Source: Sulfolobus acidocaldarius SUSAZ
GTDB taxonomy: Archaea > Thermoproteota > Thermoprotei_A > Sulfolobales > Sulfolobaceae
Direction: 5' to 3'
DNA length: 64,000 bases
Assembly (NCBI GenBank): GCA_000508305.1
Contig: CP006977.1
Span: 776,621 to 840,620 of the forward strand
Shown: piece after piece, positions 20,633 to 29,137 of the stretch
Layout of the letters: the number at the start of each line of letters is the position of its first letter
Position numbering within the stretch: the first letter of the stretch is position 1
Program-made: the position numbers and the translations under genes
The notes under the pieces: generated by a model
Database searches by the model: none
The model's input: only the letters and a program-made list of their open reading frames with translations
Told to the model about the DNA's origin: nothing

Positions 20633-20797
20633 TCAAGACTGTGTTGATGAGGCTAGTTTCCCTACTATTTCGTCGTATAATAAAGTTCTTATTATCTCCT
20701 CCATTGCCTCATCAAAGCTTATCCCTTCACTTAACGCGTAAATTTCGACCTTTCTTTCTATCTCGTCATCAAGGTTCAAAGTAACTTCTACTTTCAT
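20633..20797 (-). CDS. ribbon-helix-helix (CopG/Arc-like) small protein
   Basis: A 54-residue protein that starts MKVEVTLNLDDEIERKV and ends in a helix with LLYDEIVGKLASS. The opening beta strand of alternating residues followed by two helices (DDEIERKVEIYALSEG and SFDEAMEEIIRTLLYDE) is the ribbon-helix-helix fold of short dimeric DNA-binding regulators or antitoxins. It lies 30 bases after the MFS stop on the opposite strand. No toxin gene is adjacent, so a stand-alone regulator is more likely. The target is unknown. Both start and stop are clear, and the codons are as in neighbours. Confidence 0.75.
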   Translation of the reverse strand: MKVEVTLNLDDEIERKVEIYALSEGISFDEAMEEIIRTLLYDEIVGKLASSTQS

Positions 20798-21035
20798 AAT
20801 TAAATAGATGTTGAAAATATTATAAGGAGTTAACTATCGTAAATTCATAAAAAATTCGAAAATGTATATGATGGGGTAATAACTTTTTTGTAAAATTTAC
20901 TTTCATTTCTCGCCACTAAACTAACGTTATCCCAGGATTATTTAAAAACGTTAAATAAGTATGCATTAACGTAATACCATAACCGATACTCCTAAAAAGG
21001 TAGTACATATTATTACAAACTTCGAACTTGATTCT

Positions 21036-21692
21036 CTAAATCAAATTCATGACTTCTATTGCATCGTCTAGCTCATAAGCCTCAGGGGTGAAGCCTCCCT
21101 GACTTATAAACGGTACATACTCTAATGCGTTTCTAGTCTTAATCTCCACATCCTTCAAGTTAAATAGTATTTTCGGATTATCTAAATCATCTTTCCACAC
21201 GTGGATGTGAAATCCCCTTTTGGTTATAACAACAAGTCTAGCCTTTATTCCTGAAAGTTGTTGAATTATTGATGGATTTTTAGAGTCTATATCAAGCATG
21301 AACATCCTGAAATCGACGTTCTTAGCTAATTCTGAATAATATATTTTCTCTATATCATCCTCTTTATCACAATTACTTACATATCTACTGACAGTGTTTC
21401 TTGACGCTTTCTTCATATTTATGGGATTAAGTACATGCATTATTTTAATCCAATCCTTATCTATCTTAACTCCCCTTACCTGAAACTCAACATTATCTCG
21501 TATTGCGGATAAAATACTCACAGTCTTTAACGGATCCTTTGACTTTAGCCTAAACAATACTTTATCTATATTTACGCCTATTTTTTCCTTGATACCTCTC
21601 TCTCGAGATATCAGGTAAAACAGATAGGTTTCATTTACTTCAAGCCTAGGTAAATATTTGATTAGATATTCCTCAAGTGAAAGTTTTCTCAT
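21036..21692 (-). CDS. primase-like (archaeo-eukaryotic primase superfamily) protein, candidate
   Basis: A 218-residue protein without close relatives that I recognise. Three short motifs occur in the order and style of the archaeo-eukaryotic primase (AEP) catalytic core: a hydrophobic strand ending FMLDID (about residues 131-136, motif I), [10 protein letters not shown] (about 157-166, like the sxH motif of PriS), and a later R-x-x-L-x-Y-V-P-F-I-S stretch (about 187-197) resembling the PriS segment after motif II. The frame can be opened 14 codons earlier at 21734, but a TATA-like run at 21712-21726 fits the ATG at 21692. It stands among other small minus-strand genes. If the call is right it would bind nucleotides and metal. 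It lacks the zinc stem of PriS. Confidence 0.6.
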   Translation of the reverse strand: MRKLSLEEYLIKYLPRLEVNETYLFYLISRERGIKEKIGVNIDKVLFRLKSKDPLKTVSILSAIRDNVEFQVRGVKIDKDWIKIMHVLNPINMKKASRNTVSRYVSNCDKEDDIEKIYYSELAKNVDFRMFMLDIDSKNPSIIQQLSGIKARLVVITKRGFHIHVWKDDLDNPKILFNLKDVEIKTRNALEYVPFISQGGFTPEAYELDDAIEVMNLI

Positions 21693-21800
21693 TATCTGTT
21701 CCCTTTGCGTACTAAATAATAATTTTTGAGTCATGCCTTCATCAAATAGTCAATACTCCACGCTCGTACGTCTAAATTTCTGCGATCCTAAATAATAAAA

Positions 21801-22220
21801 TTAGCAAGAGTACATCTGAATTTCATTGAAACTTGCACTTTCTAATAATATACCTGAATGTAAACTACCTAATACATACCTTAAAAATGGTAATTTATTA
21901 TACGATAGGCTATGAACCTCTCCATTTACGAAAACCATAATGTCTTTTTTATTATGGTCAACATATAATAGAAAATTCTCGTAATCAATCTTCTTTACCA
22001 GTCCTTCTATGGTGATTCTCCCAACTAGTACACTTCCACAACTTTCAATAAACTGAGAAAGATCAACTCCATCTAGTCTGAAAACTAACATAGGTTTTGC
22101 AAAATTAATCTTGTACCCTTCTGGAATTTTTTTGACCTCCTTTATCTTAGATCCGTCTATTACAAATTTCTTGTCCTTAGTTATAAACGCAATTTTGTTG
22201 TTATTATTATTATCATCCAT
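21801..22220 (-). CDS. hypothetical protein, beta-rich, 139 residues
   Basis: I do not recognise it. The N-terminus has a short asparagine run (MDDNNNNN) coded by repeated AAT/AAC triplets. The rest alternates short strands (FVIDGSKIKEV, MLVFRLDGVDL, VLVGRITIEGLVKKI, IMVFVNGEVHSLSY), which suggests a small beta barrel. There is no membrane helix. A TATA-like ATTAAAATATT lies about 27 bases upstream of the ATG. It is followed by the primase-like gene in the same direction after about 110 bases. Confidence 0.6.
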   Translation of the reverse strand: MDDNNNNNKIAFITKDKKFVIDGSKIKEVKKIPEGYKINFAKPMLVFRLDGVDLSQFIESCGSVLVGRITIEGLVKKIDYENFLLYVDHNKKDIMVFVNGEVHSLSYNKLPFLRYVLGSLHSGILLESASFNEIQMYSC

Positions 22221-22349
22221 AATAAAAGATAATAGGAAACCAATATTTTAATCTTTTCGACGGGAAAATATGAATATAGACTAGCTATATATTATCATTT
22301 ACTATATTGAGTTTATATATCACTATATAGCACTATAAAGAGAGTTAAG

Positions 22350-22574
22350 ATGAGGATAAAAGATGCAATAAATAAGGTTTTTTGGACAGAAAGTAGTTCT
22401 CTAGGTAGGTTCAGGCTAATCTTGAGGGACAGAAAGAAGGGTTCAATAGAGGTTCCATTTTCTGACATATTAACTGTAGATAATAATTACATTTATCTAA
22501 AAGATGATACTATAATTCCTCTTCATAGAGTAATAGAAATTAGAAAGGATAATGAGACGTGGTGGAGGCGTTAA
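22350..22574 (+). CDS. DUF504 (MJ1316-type) RNA-end recognition domain protein
   Basis: A 74-residue single-domain protein of the DUF504/UPF0248 family. The start MRIKDAINKVFW, the central IEVPFSDILTV, IPLHRVIEIR and the closing ETWWRR are the family pattern. This domain (MJ1316) has been proposed to recognise cyclic or modified RNA ends and is found fused to RNA ligases, tRNA enzymes or phosphoesterases in other organisms. Here it stands alone, with normal length. Several overlapping TATA-like boxes (22311-22330) precede the ATG. It converges with the thermopsin gene, and only seven bases lie between the stops. Confidence 0.85.
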   Translation: MRIKDAINKVFWTESSSLGRFRLILRDRKKGSIEVPFSDILTVDNNYIYLKDDTIIPLHRVIEIRKDNETWWRR

Positions 22575-22581
22575 GTAAATC

Positions 22582-24204
22582 TTATTTTCTCTTTATTAAG
22601 ATATATAAGATAAGGATGACAAAGATCAAACCTATGAGCGTTCCTATGTTTAAGTAATTAGGATATAATTTTAAGCTCTCATTTATAGGTTCTGTAACTA
22701 TTATGCTTTCCCCTGGGTATAGTTTTAATGTTCCGACATAAACACCTGAATAATAAAACGGTATATTTCCATTTACTTCTATTTTCGAACCATTATTAAC
22801 CCATTTGCTAACTCCATTTATGGTAACTAAATATTGAATCTTAGTATGTACTGATACGTTTAAAGGACTACTTACGGTAAAATTCAAGGATGGTGTAACA
22901 TTTAAAATTATTATTCTCGCATAATTTGATTCGTAATACGTGAGATTTTGTATTATAACTCTTGTGTCTGCTGGGTACAAACCTGTAGTTAAAGTTGTGT
23001 TTGCGCCGTTCACTTCAGCACTTGTAGGTATTTGGGAGTTAACAGTGACGAAATACAAGAACTGATAGTCTGGTATTATAGTTACATTTTTGAACCATGA
23101 GGAGGGGTATATGGTTATCGTATTATTGTTAGTTTTTAGCATGGCTATAGCTGTCCTGTTTATGGAGAAGTCATTGAACATTGTTATTACCAAAGGCGAA
23201 TTAATATAACTTGAGTAATTGTTCAGTAACTTATTGTTCACAACTAAAGGTACCTTACTTGATATGGTAACATATGTAAATGAAGGCTGAGGTGGGGTAA
23301 AGTTAGCATCAAGTAGCTGGAAGTTCTCTGAGCCAACTCTTACTAAGGCATAACCCTGATTACTTAATGACACATTCAGGTTGTTAGCTCCTTCAGCCGT
23401 GTCAAATCCGTAGTCAAAGACATTTTTGAAAGATTTCCATTCCTGATTTGATAAATAATATATTGCCAAAAGACTCGACATATTTTCAAAGTTAGTTTTT
23501 TCTCCGTTAGAGAGTCCTCCCCAGACAAGTTCGCAATCTTCTATCATTCCTAGATAAGGAACATTTCCTATCACCTGACTAGGAGTATAAGAGTCATTAA
23601 TAACTATAAATGCACTCTTAACCCCATTCATTCTAAGTTGGACCTCATCATAAGTTTTAACTAGAGGGGGAACAACAGTTGAATTTTGAACAATTACATA
23701 CCCAAACTCAATTGTAACTAGGGATTGGGTATATGAGGTATTTATAAACATGTAAAACGAAAAGGGATAACTATAGCTAATAGGGTTACCTGAACTGTAT
23801 ACATAGAAGCTTTGTCCATAAGGACCGTTGGATATTGTGTATACTTGACCATTTCCTTTAACGTTAGATATTTGGGTAAAGGGCTTCGTAACATTCCATA
23901 CATTGTCTAAAAAATAAACTACTTTATCATTAGTTAAAAATGATGCAACATTTTGCAACCAGAAGTAGTAGGTTTTAGATGTGGTAGTGTTCACTTGTAG
24001 CATTACATTAAATTGTAGAGATGCTCCATAAGGATTTTCTGATGAGTTACTATAAGCTAGCAAGGAAGTTATATTTGCGTAAGCTAGTACGGATGGGGTG
24101 AGTATTGTCCCCTGATAACTTGATATTCCAACGGGGACAGCTGAAAAATGACTGCAAAATGCACAGATTAGGAGTGAGAGCACTACATAAGCTAATTTTT
24201 TCAT
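22582..24204 (-). CDS. thermopsin-family acid protease (peptidase A5), membrane-anchored
   Basis: A secreted, acid-active protease of the thermopsin family, which is nearly confined to acidophilic archaea. The signal peptide covers about residues 1-25, and the mature part starts near [27 protein letters not shown] and [14 protein letters not shown] are the family's N-terminal core, then [12 protein letters not shown] and a DNVWN strand. A C-terminal helix (about 517-537) followed by IKRK should anchor it to the outside of the membrane. The many Asn-x-Ser/Thr sites suit N-glycosylation. A TTG six bases upstream is possible, but the ATG at 24204 fits the TATA box. It would digest peptides that the importer at 6-13 kb could take up. 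Active-site residues of this family are not certain. Confidence 0.88.
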   Translation of the reverse strand: MKKLAYVVLSLLICAFCSHFSAVPVGISSYQGTILTPSVLAYANITSLLAYSNSSENPYGASLQFNVMLQVNTTTSKTYYFWLQNVASFLTNDKVVYFLDNVWNVTKPFTQISNVKGNGQVYTISNGPYGQSFYVYSSGNPISYSYPFSFYMFINTSYTQSLVTIEFGYVIVQNSTVVPPLVKTYDEVQLRMNGVKSAFIVINDSYTPSQVIGNVPYLGMIEDCELVWGGLSNGEKTNFENMSSLLAIYYLSNQEWKSFKNVFDYGFDTAEGANNLNVSLSNQGYALVRVGSENFQLLDANFTPPQPSFTYVTISSKVPLVVNNKLLNNYSSYINSPLVITMFNDFSINRTAIAMLKTNNNTITIYPSSWFKNVTIIPDYQFLYFVTVNSQIPTSAEVNGANTTLTTGLYPADTRVIIQNLTYYESNYARIIILNVTPSLNFTVSSPLNVSVHTKIQYLVTINGVSKWVNNGSKIEVNGNIPFYYSGVYVGTLKLYPGESIIVTEPINESLKLYPNYLNIGTLIGLIFVILILYILIKRK

Positions 24205-24598
24205 GCTCAAAGATCCCTCATGTTATCACATTTATAAATATTTTGAAGAAAAACCTAATACTAATATTATTTCATGACCGTTATAGATTTGTAGTCGATA
24301 CATATGATCAAAAGATATCTAACCAAAAAAATTTTGTAAGCTGAGATTTTTTAATCCCGGTTGATATATTTGATATGTATACGGTTTTAACAAGCTTTAT
24401 CTGATAGTAACTAATAATAGACTAGCTAATTTAATGGGAAAGTAATGTCTTATGCAGAGTAGTTAGGATATACTACAAGACCATGTCATATTCCTTGAAT
24501 ACATGAATTATTTCCCAATGCAAGGTTTATCTTTTTTTATGGTATTTGAGAAAAATTTTAAATACAAGAGAATTGAGTAGTGGATAAGGTCTCATTGG
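24205..24598. other. intergenic, divergent promoters
   Basis: This A+T-rich stretch separates the divergent thermopsin and MinD-like genes. I see TATA-like runs on both sides (24231-24240 on the minus strand, 24557-24565 on the plus strand) and no believable gene, repeat or RNA. Confidence 0.6.
24231..24240 (-). promoter_or_regulatory. TATA box of the thermopsin gene
   Basis: The minus strand reads TATTTATAAA, centred about 31 bases before the ATG at 24204. It supports that start within a few bases. Confidence 0.5.
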
Positions 24599-25897
24599 AT
24601 GACATATAGAATAAGCGTACTAGGTGTTAAGGGAGGAATTGGAAAGTCTACAATAGCGTTGTCGCTTGGAAAGGCTTTAGCCTTAAAAGGGAAAAGGGTT
24701 CTGTTAATTGAAAGGGATATGGTTGGTTATGCTTCCTTTGCATTAGGAATTAAAGCAAAGGGCATATTGGCTAAATTATCTGACGGGGAAGAGAATTTTG
24801 GAGAAAGTTTTAAAAAATTATCCTTTGGGGATGGGGAATTAGCATTATTAAAACTTTATGGCGATGGAGAAAGAGTGAAGGATGACCTTAACAAGGTTAT
24901 GTCAGATACTTCACTGAGGGAAAAACTTAATATTCTAGCAAATAAGTTCTTACCCGGATACGAGTACTATATTACAGACAATCCACCGTTAATAAGTTAC
25001 AATGATTTAACACTTAAGGTCGAACTTGAACTATTTTACTCGATTATGCCTAATCCTAAAGTCCTGAGAATTTTCGTTTCATCAGCGTCCCGAAATATAA
25101 TAGACTCTACAATTCATTATCTGAAGACCTTTGAAAGTGATGTCAATTACAAAGGTGTTCCTTTAGCTTTCATAATAAACATGATCCCCTCATTGGACGA
25201 AGTGGATAGAATTAAGCAAAAGCTTCGGGAAATAGTTACTGAACTAGGCGTTGTTTATGGAATAGCTATCCCTTTATATAGGGAGATTGTGGAGAAATCA
25301 CAAGAGAATATCTTAGACTTGCCCGTTGTCGATGAAATAAACTATTTAGCAGAGAATATTATAAATGAGAGATTTCAAAACAGGACTGTGTATATATCTG
25401 CACAAAGGGCAGATGCTTTGAGTGGTGTTACATTGATAACACAGGAACCAGGGGGAATGGGGGTTCTTTCAATAATAAATTCTATAAATAAGGCAATAGA
25501 GGAGGGGTCGTACATTGTGGTAGTCTACACTAAGGAGAGAATTGCAGAAACATTGAAGTCAAATGGTGTAAAATTTATAGGAATGTCGATACTGCCGAAA
25601 TACAGGGAAGAGAGATTCAAGATGAAGACTATTGCTGACGTGCTTAAGTTGGCTCATAGGTTGGCAAATGATATTACCTACAAAATTCAAGACTTTGAGA
25701 ATTCAGTAATCATTCTTTACAGGACTAATGATATTTCTCCTGCTGTGGACAATACTGCCTACTTAGATGAGTTTTGGAATGCGTTTATAAACTCAATAAG
25801 AAACAAGAAGAATGTGAAAATTGTATTCATATGTGATAGAATTAAAGATGAGTGCGATGTGGTAAAATCTTATGCTGATAAAGTCATAGAAGTGTAG
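24599..25897 (+). CDS. MinD/ParA-like ATPase with C-terminal degenerate KaiC-like domain
   Basis: A 432-residue P-loop protein. Residues 1-260 match MinD/ParA/BcsQ ATPases: the deviant Walker A with two lysines, VKGGIGKST (about 9-17), the switch-like VLLIERDMVG and the YYITDNPPLIS strand. These proteins dimerise with ATP on membranes or DNA to place other complexes. The remaining 170 residues are unusual: VTLITQEPGGMGVLSI looks like a KaiC/RecA Walker A that has lost its Gly-Lys-Thr, and NSVIILYR resembles a Walker B strand. The glycosyltransferase gene starts five bases after its stop, so they are one operon. In bacteria BcsQ, a MinD-like protein, accompanies cellulose synthase BcsA in the same way, which suggests a role in placing or regulating the enzyme. 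Confidence 0.82.
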   Translation: MTYRISVLGVKGGIGKSTIALSLGKALALKGKRVLLIERDMVGYASFALGIKAKGILAKLSDGEENFGESFKKLSFGDGELALLKLYGDGERVKDDLNKVMSDTSLREKLNILANKFLPGYEYYITDNPPLISYNDLTLKVELELFYSIMPNPKVLRIFVSSASRNIIDSTIHYLKTFESDVNYKGVPLAFIINMIPSLDEVDRIKQKLREIVTELGVVYGIAIPLYREIVEKSQENILDLPVVDEINYLAENIINERFQNRTVYISAQRADALSGVTLITQEPGGMGVLSIINSINKAIEEGSYIVVVYTKERIAETLKSNGVKFIGMSILPKYREERFKMKTIADVLKLAHRLANDITYKIQDFENSVIILYRTNDISPAVDNTAYLDEFWNAFINSIRNKKNVKIVFICDRIKDECDVVKSYADKVIEV

Positions 25898-25902
25898 TTT
25901 TT

Positions 25903-27405
25903 ATGGCTAAGGTATTAAACGTGCTGTTCTTTTTATCGCCTTTGATAATATCGGCAATCGTAACTTATTTAACTTGGGTTAGGATCGAGACAGTTTGGAT
26001 AGACTTCGGTCTATGGTTAGCTATAGTAACGTCATTTTATATTTTCCTCAATTTTTACCTACTTTTAAGAAGGAGTAAGAGATACAGCCTTAAAATGGTT
26101 GATGAGGTCAAGGGTTTCAAAATAGCTGCGTTTGTAACTTCATTCAATGAGGATCCAGAAATAGTAAAGAGAACTTTAATATCAGTGAAGGACGCTGTAA
26201 ATGCTCGTGGAGATGTATTTTTATTAGACGACTCTACTGATGAAAATATTTCTAGAGAATTAAAGAAATTTTGTGAAAAGAATAATATAAATTATTTTCA
26301 CAGAAAAGATAGAAGAGGTTATAAAGCAGGTGCTATAAATGACGCCTTGAAAAGAATTGAGGGATATGATTTAGTAGCAATATTTGATGCAGATCAGAGA
26401 CCTGTACAAGACTTTTTCAAACAAGTTCTACCTTATTTTGATGATCCTCAAGTAGCCTTTGTACAGGTTCCTCAAACTTACTCTGAAAATTATTCAGGCA
26501 TCTCCTCGGGGGCAAAGTACCAGCAGGAACCGTTTTTGAGAGTTATAATGAGGGGCAGAAGCGATAGGTCAGCGTTCTCTCTGGGCTCAGGAACAGTTTT
26601 CAGGATACAAGCTTTAAGAGAGGTAGGGTATCTACCTGAAAATAGTATTACAGAAGATGCAGCAGTCTCTATAAAACTTCACTCTAAGGGTTACAATTCC
26701 GTGTACGTTGATTTACCGCTAATATGGTATGGAGAACCCCCTCAGGATCTTAATGCGTACTTAATTCAACAGTCCAGATGGGCTCTCGGATACTTCCAAT
26801 TGACAAAAGAAATAATTAATGCTGATTTAAGTTTCTCAAAGTATTATGATTATTTTGCAGGTTTCCTTTACTGGATAAAGGAAGGTCCATTAGCAATAAT
26901 AGAGTTTATTTCACCTATTGTATTCTTACTGACAGAAATACCTATTCTCCGAATTAATCCCATTCTTTACTTACTAGTATATCTCCCCTATCTTTTCATC
27001 AGTATAGGAATATTCGTGGCTGGAATAAGAGAGGAGACAGAATATGGGCTAATGGGGTTCTTTTACCATCAATGTGTGGAATTTTTAGAATTTACCGCAG
27101 TAACTGGGTCCTTCATATCTTGGTTATTAGGCAAGAAAAGACCATTTAGAGTAACGCCTAAGGGAAGTGGAAGACTTAACCTCAGAATATTATTACCTTA
27201 TATTGTCATTTTGCTATTACTCGTCGTAAGTACCGTGAAAGGAATTTTCTGGTTGGTTTCTGCAAATCCAAGTTTCCTTCTATACTACTCAATAATTGTA
27301 AATATATTTTGGGCAATTTATCATATCCCCTTCTTCTTGGGAGGAATCTTAATTTCTACTAGATTTAAGACTAGAGAGGATTTAACAAAAATAGTATATT
27401 ATTAG
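25903..27405 (+). CDS. processive family 2 glycosyltransferase (cellulose synthase-like)
   Basis: A 500-residue membrane glycosyltransferase. Two helices lie at the N-terminus (about 5-27 and 33-53). The GT-A domain has all the marks of BcsA-like processive enzymes: FVTSFNEDPEIV, LLDDSTD, the metal-binding FDADQRP, TEDAAVS with the catalytic Asp, and QQSRW, the QxxRW motif that holds the growing chain. At least four helices follow in the C-terminal third. There is no PilZ domain. It should polymerise a nucleotide sugar and push the chain through the membrane. Tight linkage to the MinD-like gene implies a shared polysaccharide (biofilm or cell surface) role. The sugar is unknown. Confidence 0.88.
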   Translation: MAKVLNVLFFLSPLIISAIVTYLTWVRIETVWIDFGLWLAIVTSFYIFLNFYLLLRRSKRYSLKMVDEVKGFKIAAFVTSFNEDPEIVKRTLISVKDAVNARGDVFLLDDSTDENISRELKKFCEKNNINYFHRKDRRGYKAGAINDALKRIEGYDLVAIFDADQRPVQDFFKQVLPYFDDPQVAFVQVPQTYSENYSGISSGAKYQQEPFLRVIMRGRSDRSAFSLGSGTVFRIQALREVGYLPENSITEDAAVSIKLHSKGYNSVYVDLPLIWYGEPPQDLNAYLIQQSRWALGYFQLTKEIINADLSFSKYYDYFAGFLYWIKEGPLAIIEFISPIVFLLTEIPILRINPILYLLVYLPYLFISIGIFVAGIREETEYGLMGFFYHQCVEFLEFTAVTGSFISWLLGKKRPFRVTPKGSGRLNLRILLPYIVILLLLVVSTVKGIFWLVSANPSFLLYYSIIVNIFWAIYHIPFFLGGILISTRFKTREDLTKIVYY

Positions 27406-27469
27406 TTTTATTACATCAATTCTCATAAAAGATTTATATAGTTTAAAAAGGAATAAGATACTGATAAAA

Positions 27470-27781
27470 TTGGTCGTTTTCATCGTTTTGTCAAGTTTAA
27501 CTGATGAAGGCGCCAAAACCATAGTCGGTAAACCAGAGAGAATAAAAGAGGTAAATGAAGAACTTGCGAAAATAGGGGCTAAGGTTAAAGAACAATATGT
27601 AGTATTTGGTGACATGGATTTTGTGAATATAGTGGAAGCTGAAAACGTAGAAAGCTTTCTAAAGGCACTAGTAGAACTGAATAGTAGAGGAACAGTTAGG
27701 ACTAGAACCTACATGGCAATGCCTGTTGATGACGCTATTAAGGCAATGAAGACAACTCCTTCCATAGGTCACCCAAAATAA
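27470..27781 (+). CDS. GYD domain protein
   Basis: A 103-residue protein of the GYD family (dimeric alpha-beta barrel, ferredoxin-like). LSSLTDEGAKTI, YVVFGDMDFVNIVEA and VRTRTYMAMPVDDAIKAM give the usual layout. It begins with TTG. The function of the family is not known. Relatives are often near oxidative or metabolic genes. Length is normal. It is a separate unit 64 bases after the glycosyltransferase and may be read from its own promoter, since a TATA-like TTATATAGTTT lies about 30 bases upstream. Confidence 0.85.
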   Translation: MVVFIVLSSLTDEGAKTIVGKPERIKEVNEELAKIGAKVKEQYVVFGDMDFVNIVEAENVESFLKALVELNSRGTVRTRTYMAMPVDDAIKAMKTTPSIGHPK

Positions 27782-28130
27782 AAAGATAAATATTTTATTT
27801 TTTCCTTCTTTTGAGTTTAATTGTACTTTATTTAGTAAGGTTGAAAACTTATGTAAAATCCTCTGAGTCGTAAGTAATTTTAAATTATAAACTCACAGCC
27901 CAGTTTTAATAGTAAATTATTTGTTTAGGTTATCTATTTACTATATTAGCAGAGAATAATGAAAAACTTCTACGTTTTCCTGTAAGTATCTACATTCCTT
28001 GAACGAGTATATTTTCTAACTGTTTCAACACATAAGAAAATCCTCTTATCTGTCCTTCATGTCAAGTACATTTCAGGGTCAAAATAATATAATCCTTTTA
28101 TATTCTCTATTGAATATAGGTAAATATAGT
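27782..28130. other. intergenic region
   Basis: It holds a T-rich run right after the GYD stop (27791-27806, a likely terminator) and the TATA-like CTTTTATAT at 28095-28103 that fits the ATG at 28131. Nothing else is supported. Confidence 0.5.
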
Positions 28131-28781
28131 ATGTTGATTAGAATAGGGAAAATATCCAAGGATGAGGAAGAATATTACTTTGTATTTGACAAGGCTTGGA
28201 GATATGTGAAGTTGAAGGACAAGACATGGCACTCAGCGAGGTCTATAAGGTATTTAGAGGGAGAGATTGACGAGAATCAAGGAAGTTTAGTCAAAAAAGT
28301 TTACAAAAGGCGTAATAAGGTTGTGAGTGTCGAATACTTTTTATTTGAGGGAGATACTCTCAGGGATATTCAATGTTCTCCCCGATTAAGACTTTCTTAC
28401 GGAGAAATCTACGTTTGCGAGACAGCTTCATTAAGGATATATAAATTTGACAACAGATACTTTGAGGACAAAAACAGCCTAGTAGACTATATCATCTCCA
28501 GCGTGAGAAGAAATATAAGAAACAGAGTAGAAAACGAGACCATTAAATTAAAAGGAGTTTTAGAAGGAGAAAGTGAAAAGGCGTATTTGATAAAGTTTGA
28601 TAGCAAGAAATTATGGGTTCCAAAGAGTATAGGGATATATTATGATTCTGGGGACGTGGAAATTCCTATATGGTTCGCAGAAAAGCAAGGTTTGATAAGT
28701 AAGAGGAGCAATGAAATTAAAGTGAATGCGGAGTATAAGAAAATGGAAGATGAAATAAATAGACTTATTTTTGAACTTTAG
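28131..28781 (+). CDS. hypothetical soluble protein, 216 residues
   Basis: I do not recognise it. It begins MLIRIGKISKDEEEYYFVF at an ATG placed about 30 bases after a TATA-like box. The frame is open for 24 codons further upstream, but that part reads as low-quality coding sequence. The N-terminal 90 residues are beta-rich with many Lys and Glu. A Cys pair may exist in IQCSPRLRL and IYVCETASL. The middle carries a basic helix (SSVRRNIRNRVENE) followed by a small beta unit (LKGVLEGESEKAYLIKF) that resembles a beta-barrel nucleic-acid or sensor domain. It is transcribed alone. Confidence 0.65.
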   Translation: MLIRIGKISKDEEEYYFVFDKAWRYVKLKDKTWHSARSIRYLEGEIDENQGSLVKKVYKRRNKVVSVEYFLFEGDTLRDIQCSPRLRLSYGEIYVCETASLRIYKFDNRYFEDKNSLVDYIISSVRRNIRNRVENETIKLKGVLEGESEKAYLIKFDSKKLWVPKSIGIYYDSGDVEIPIWFAEKQGLISKRSNEIKVNAEYKKMEDEINRLIFEL

Positions 28782-29137
28782 TCCTTTTAAATTATGATAT
28801 GAAACTACAGGTTTTCTGGTTAATTTACTGTGAACAACACATCACATATATTTTACAAATAATGTATCTGCAGTATACTGTATCTTTTAAGGTAAGTTGT
28901 GTGTTTTAAATAAAATACCGACTTGTTCTTATTTAGTATTTTAACATATAATAACCTCTATACACTCCATCGAAAATATGTTCACTTAAGAATAATATAT
29001 TCAAAAAGCGGAGTATGTTATTACTATAATAGAACTAAAAAGCCCAATTTTTATCTATAAGAATTCCATTTCATTAAGGTTTTTAATTGTTAAAAAAGTA
29101 AAGTAACGAATTTAATTATGTATGGCAAAAATAATAT
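28782..29137. other. intergenic region
   Basis: A+T-rich, with no convincing ORF on either strand. The TATA-like TTTAATTA at 29111-29118 lies about 23 bases before the acyl-CoA synthetase ATG. Confidence 0.5.

Noticed and set aside
24105-24344. A 79-codon plus-strand frame across the thermopsin start
   Set aside because: It covers the signal peptide and promoter of a well-supported gene and has no believable coding character.
27382-27615. A 77-codon minus-strand frame over the GYD gene
   Set aside because: It is the shadow of the GYD protein, which has clear family motifs.
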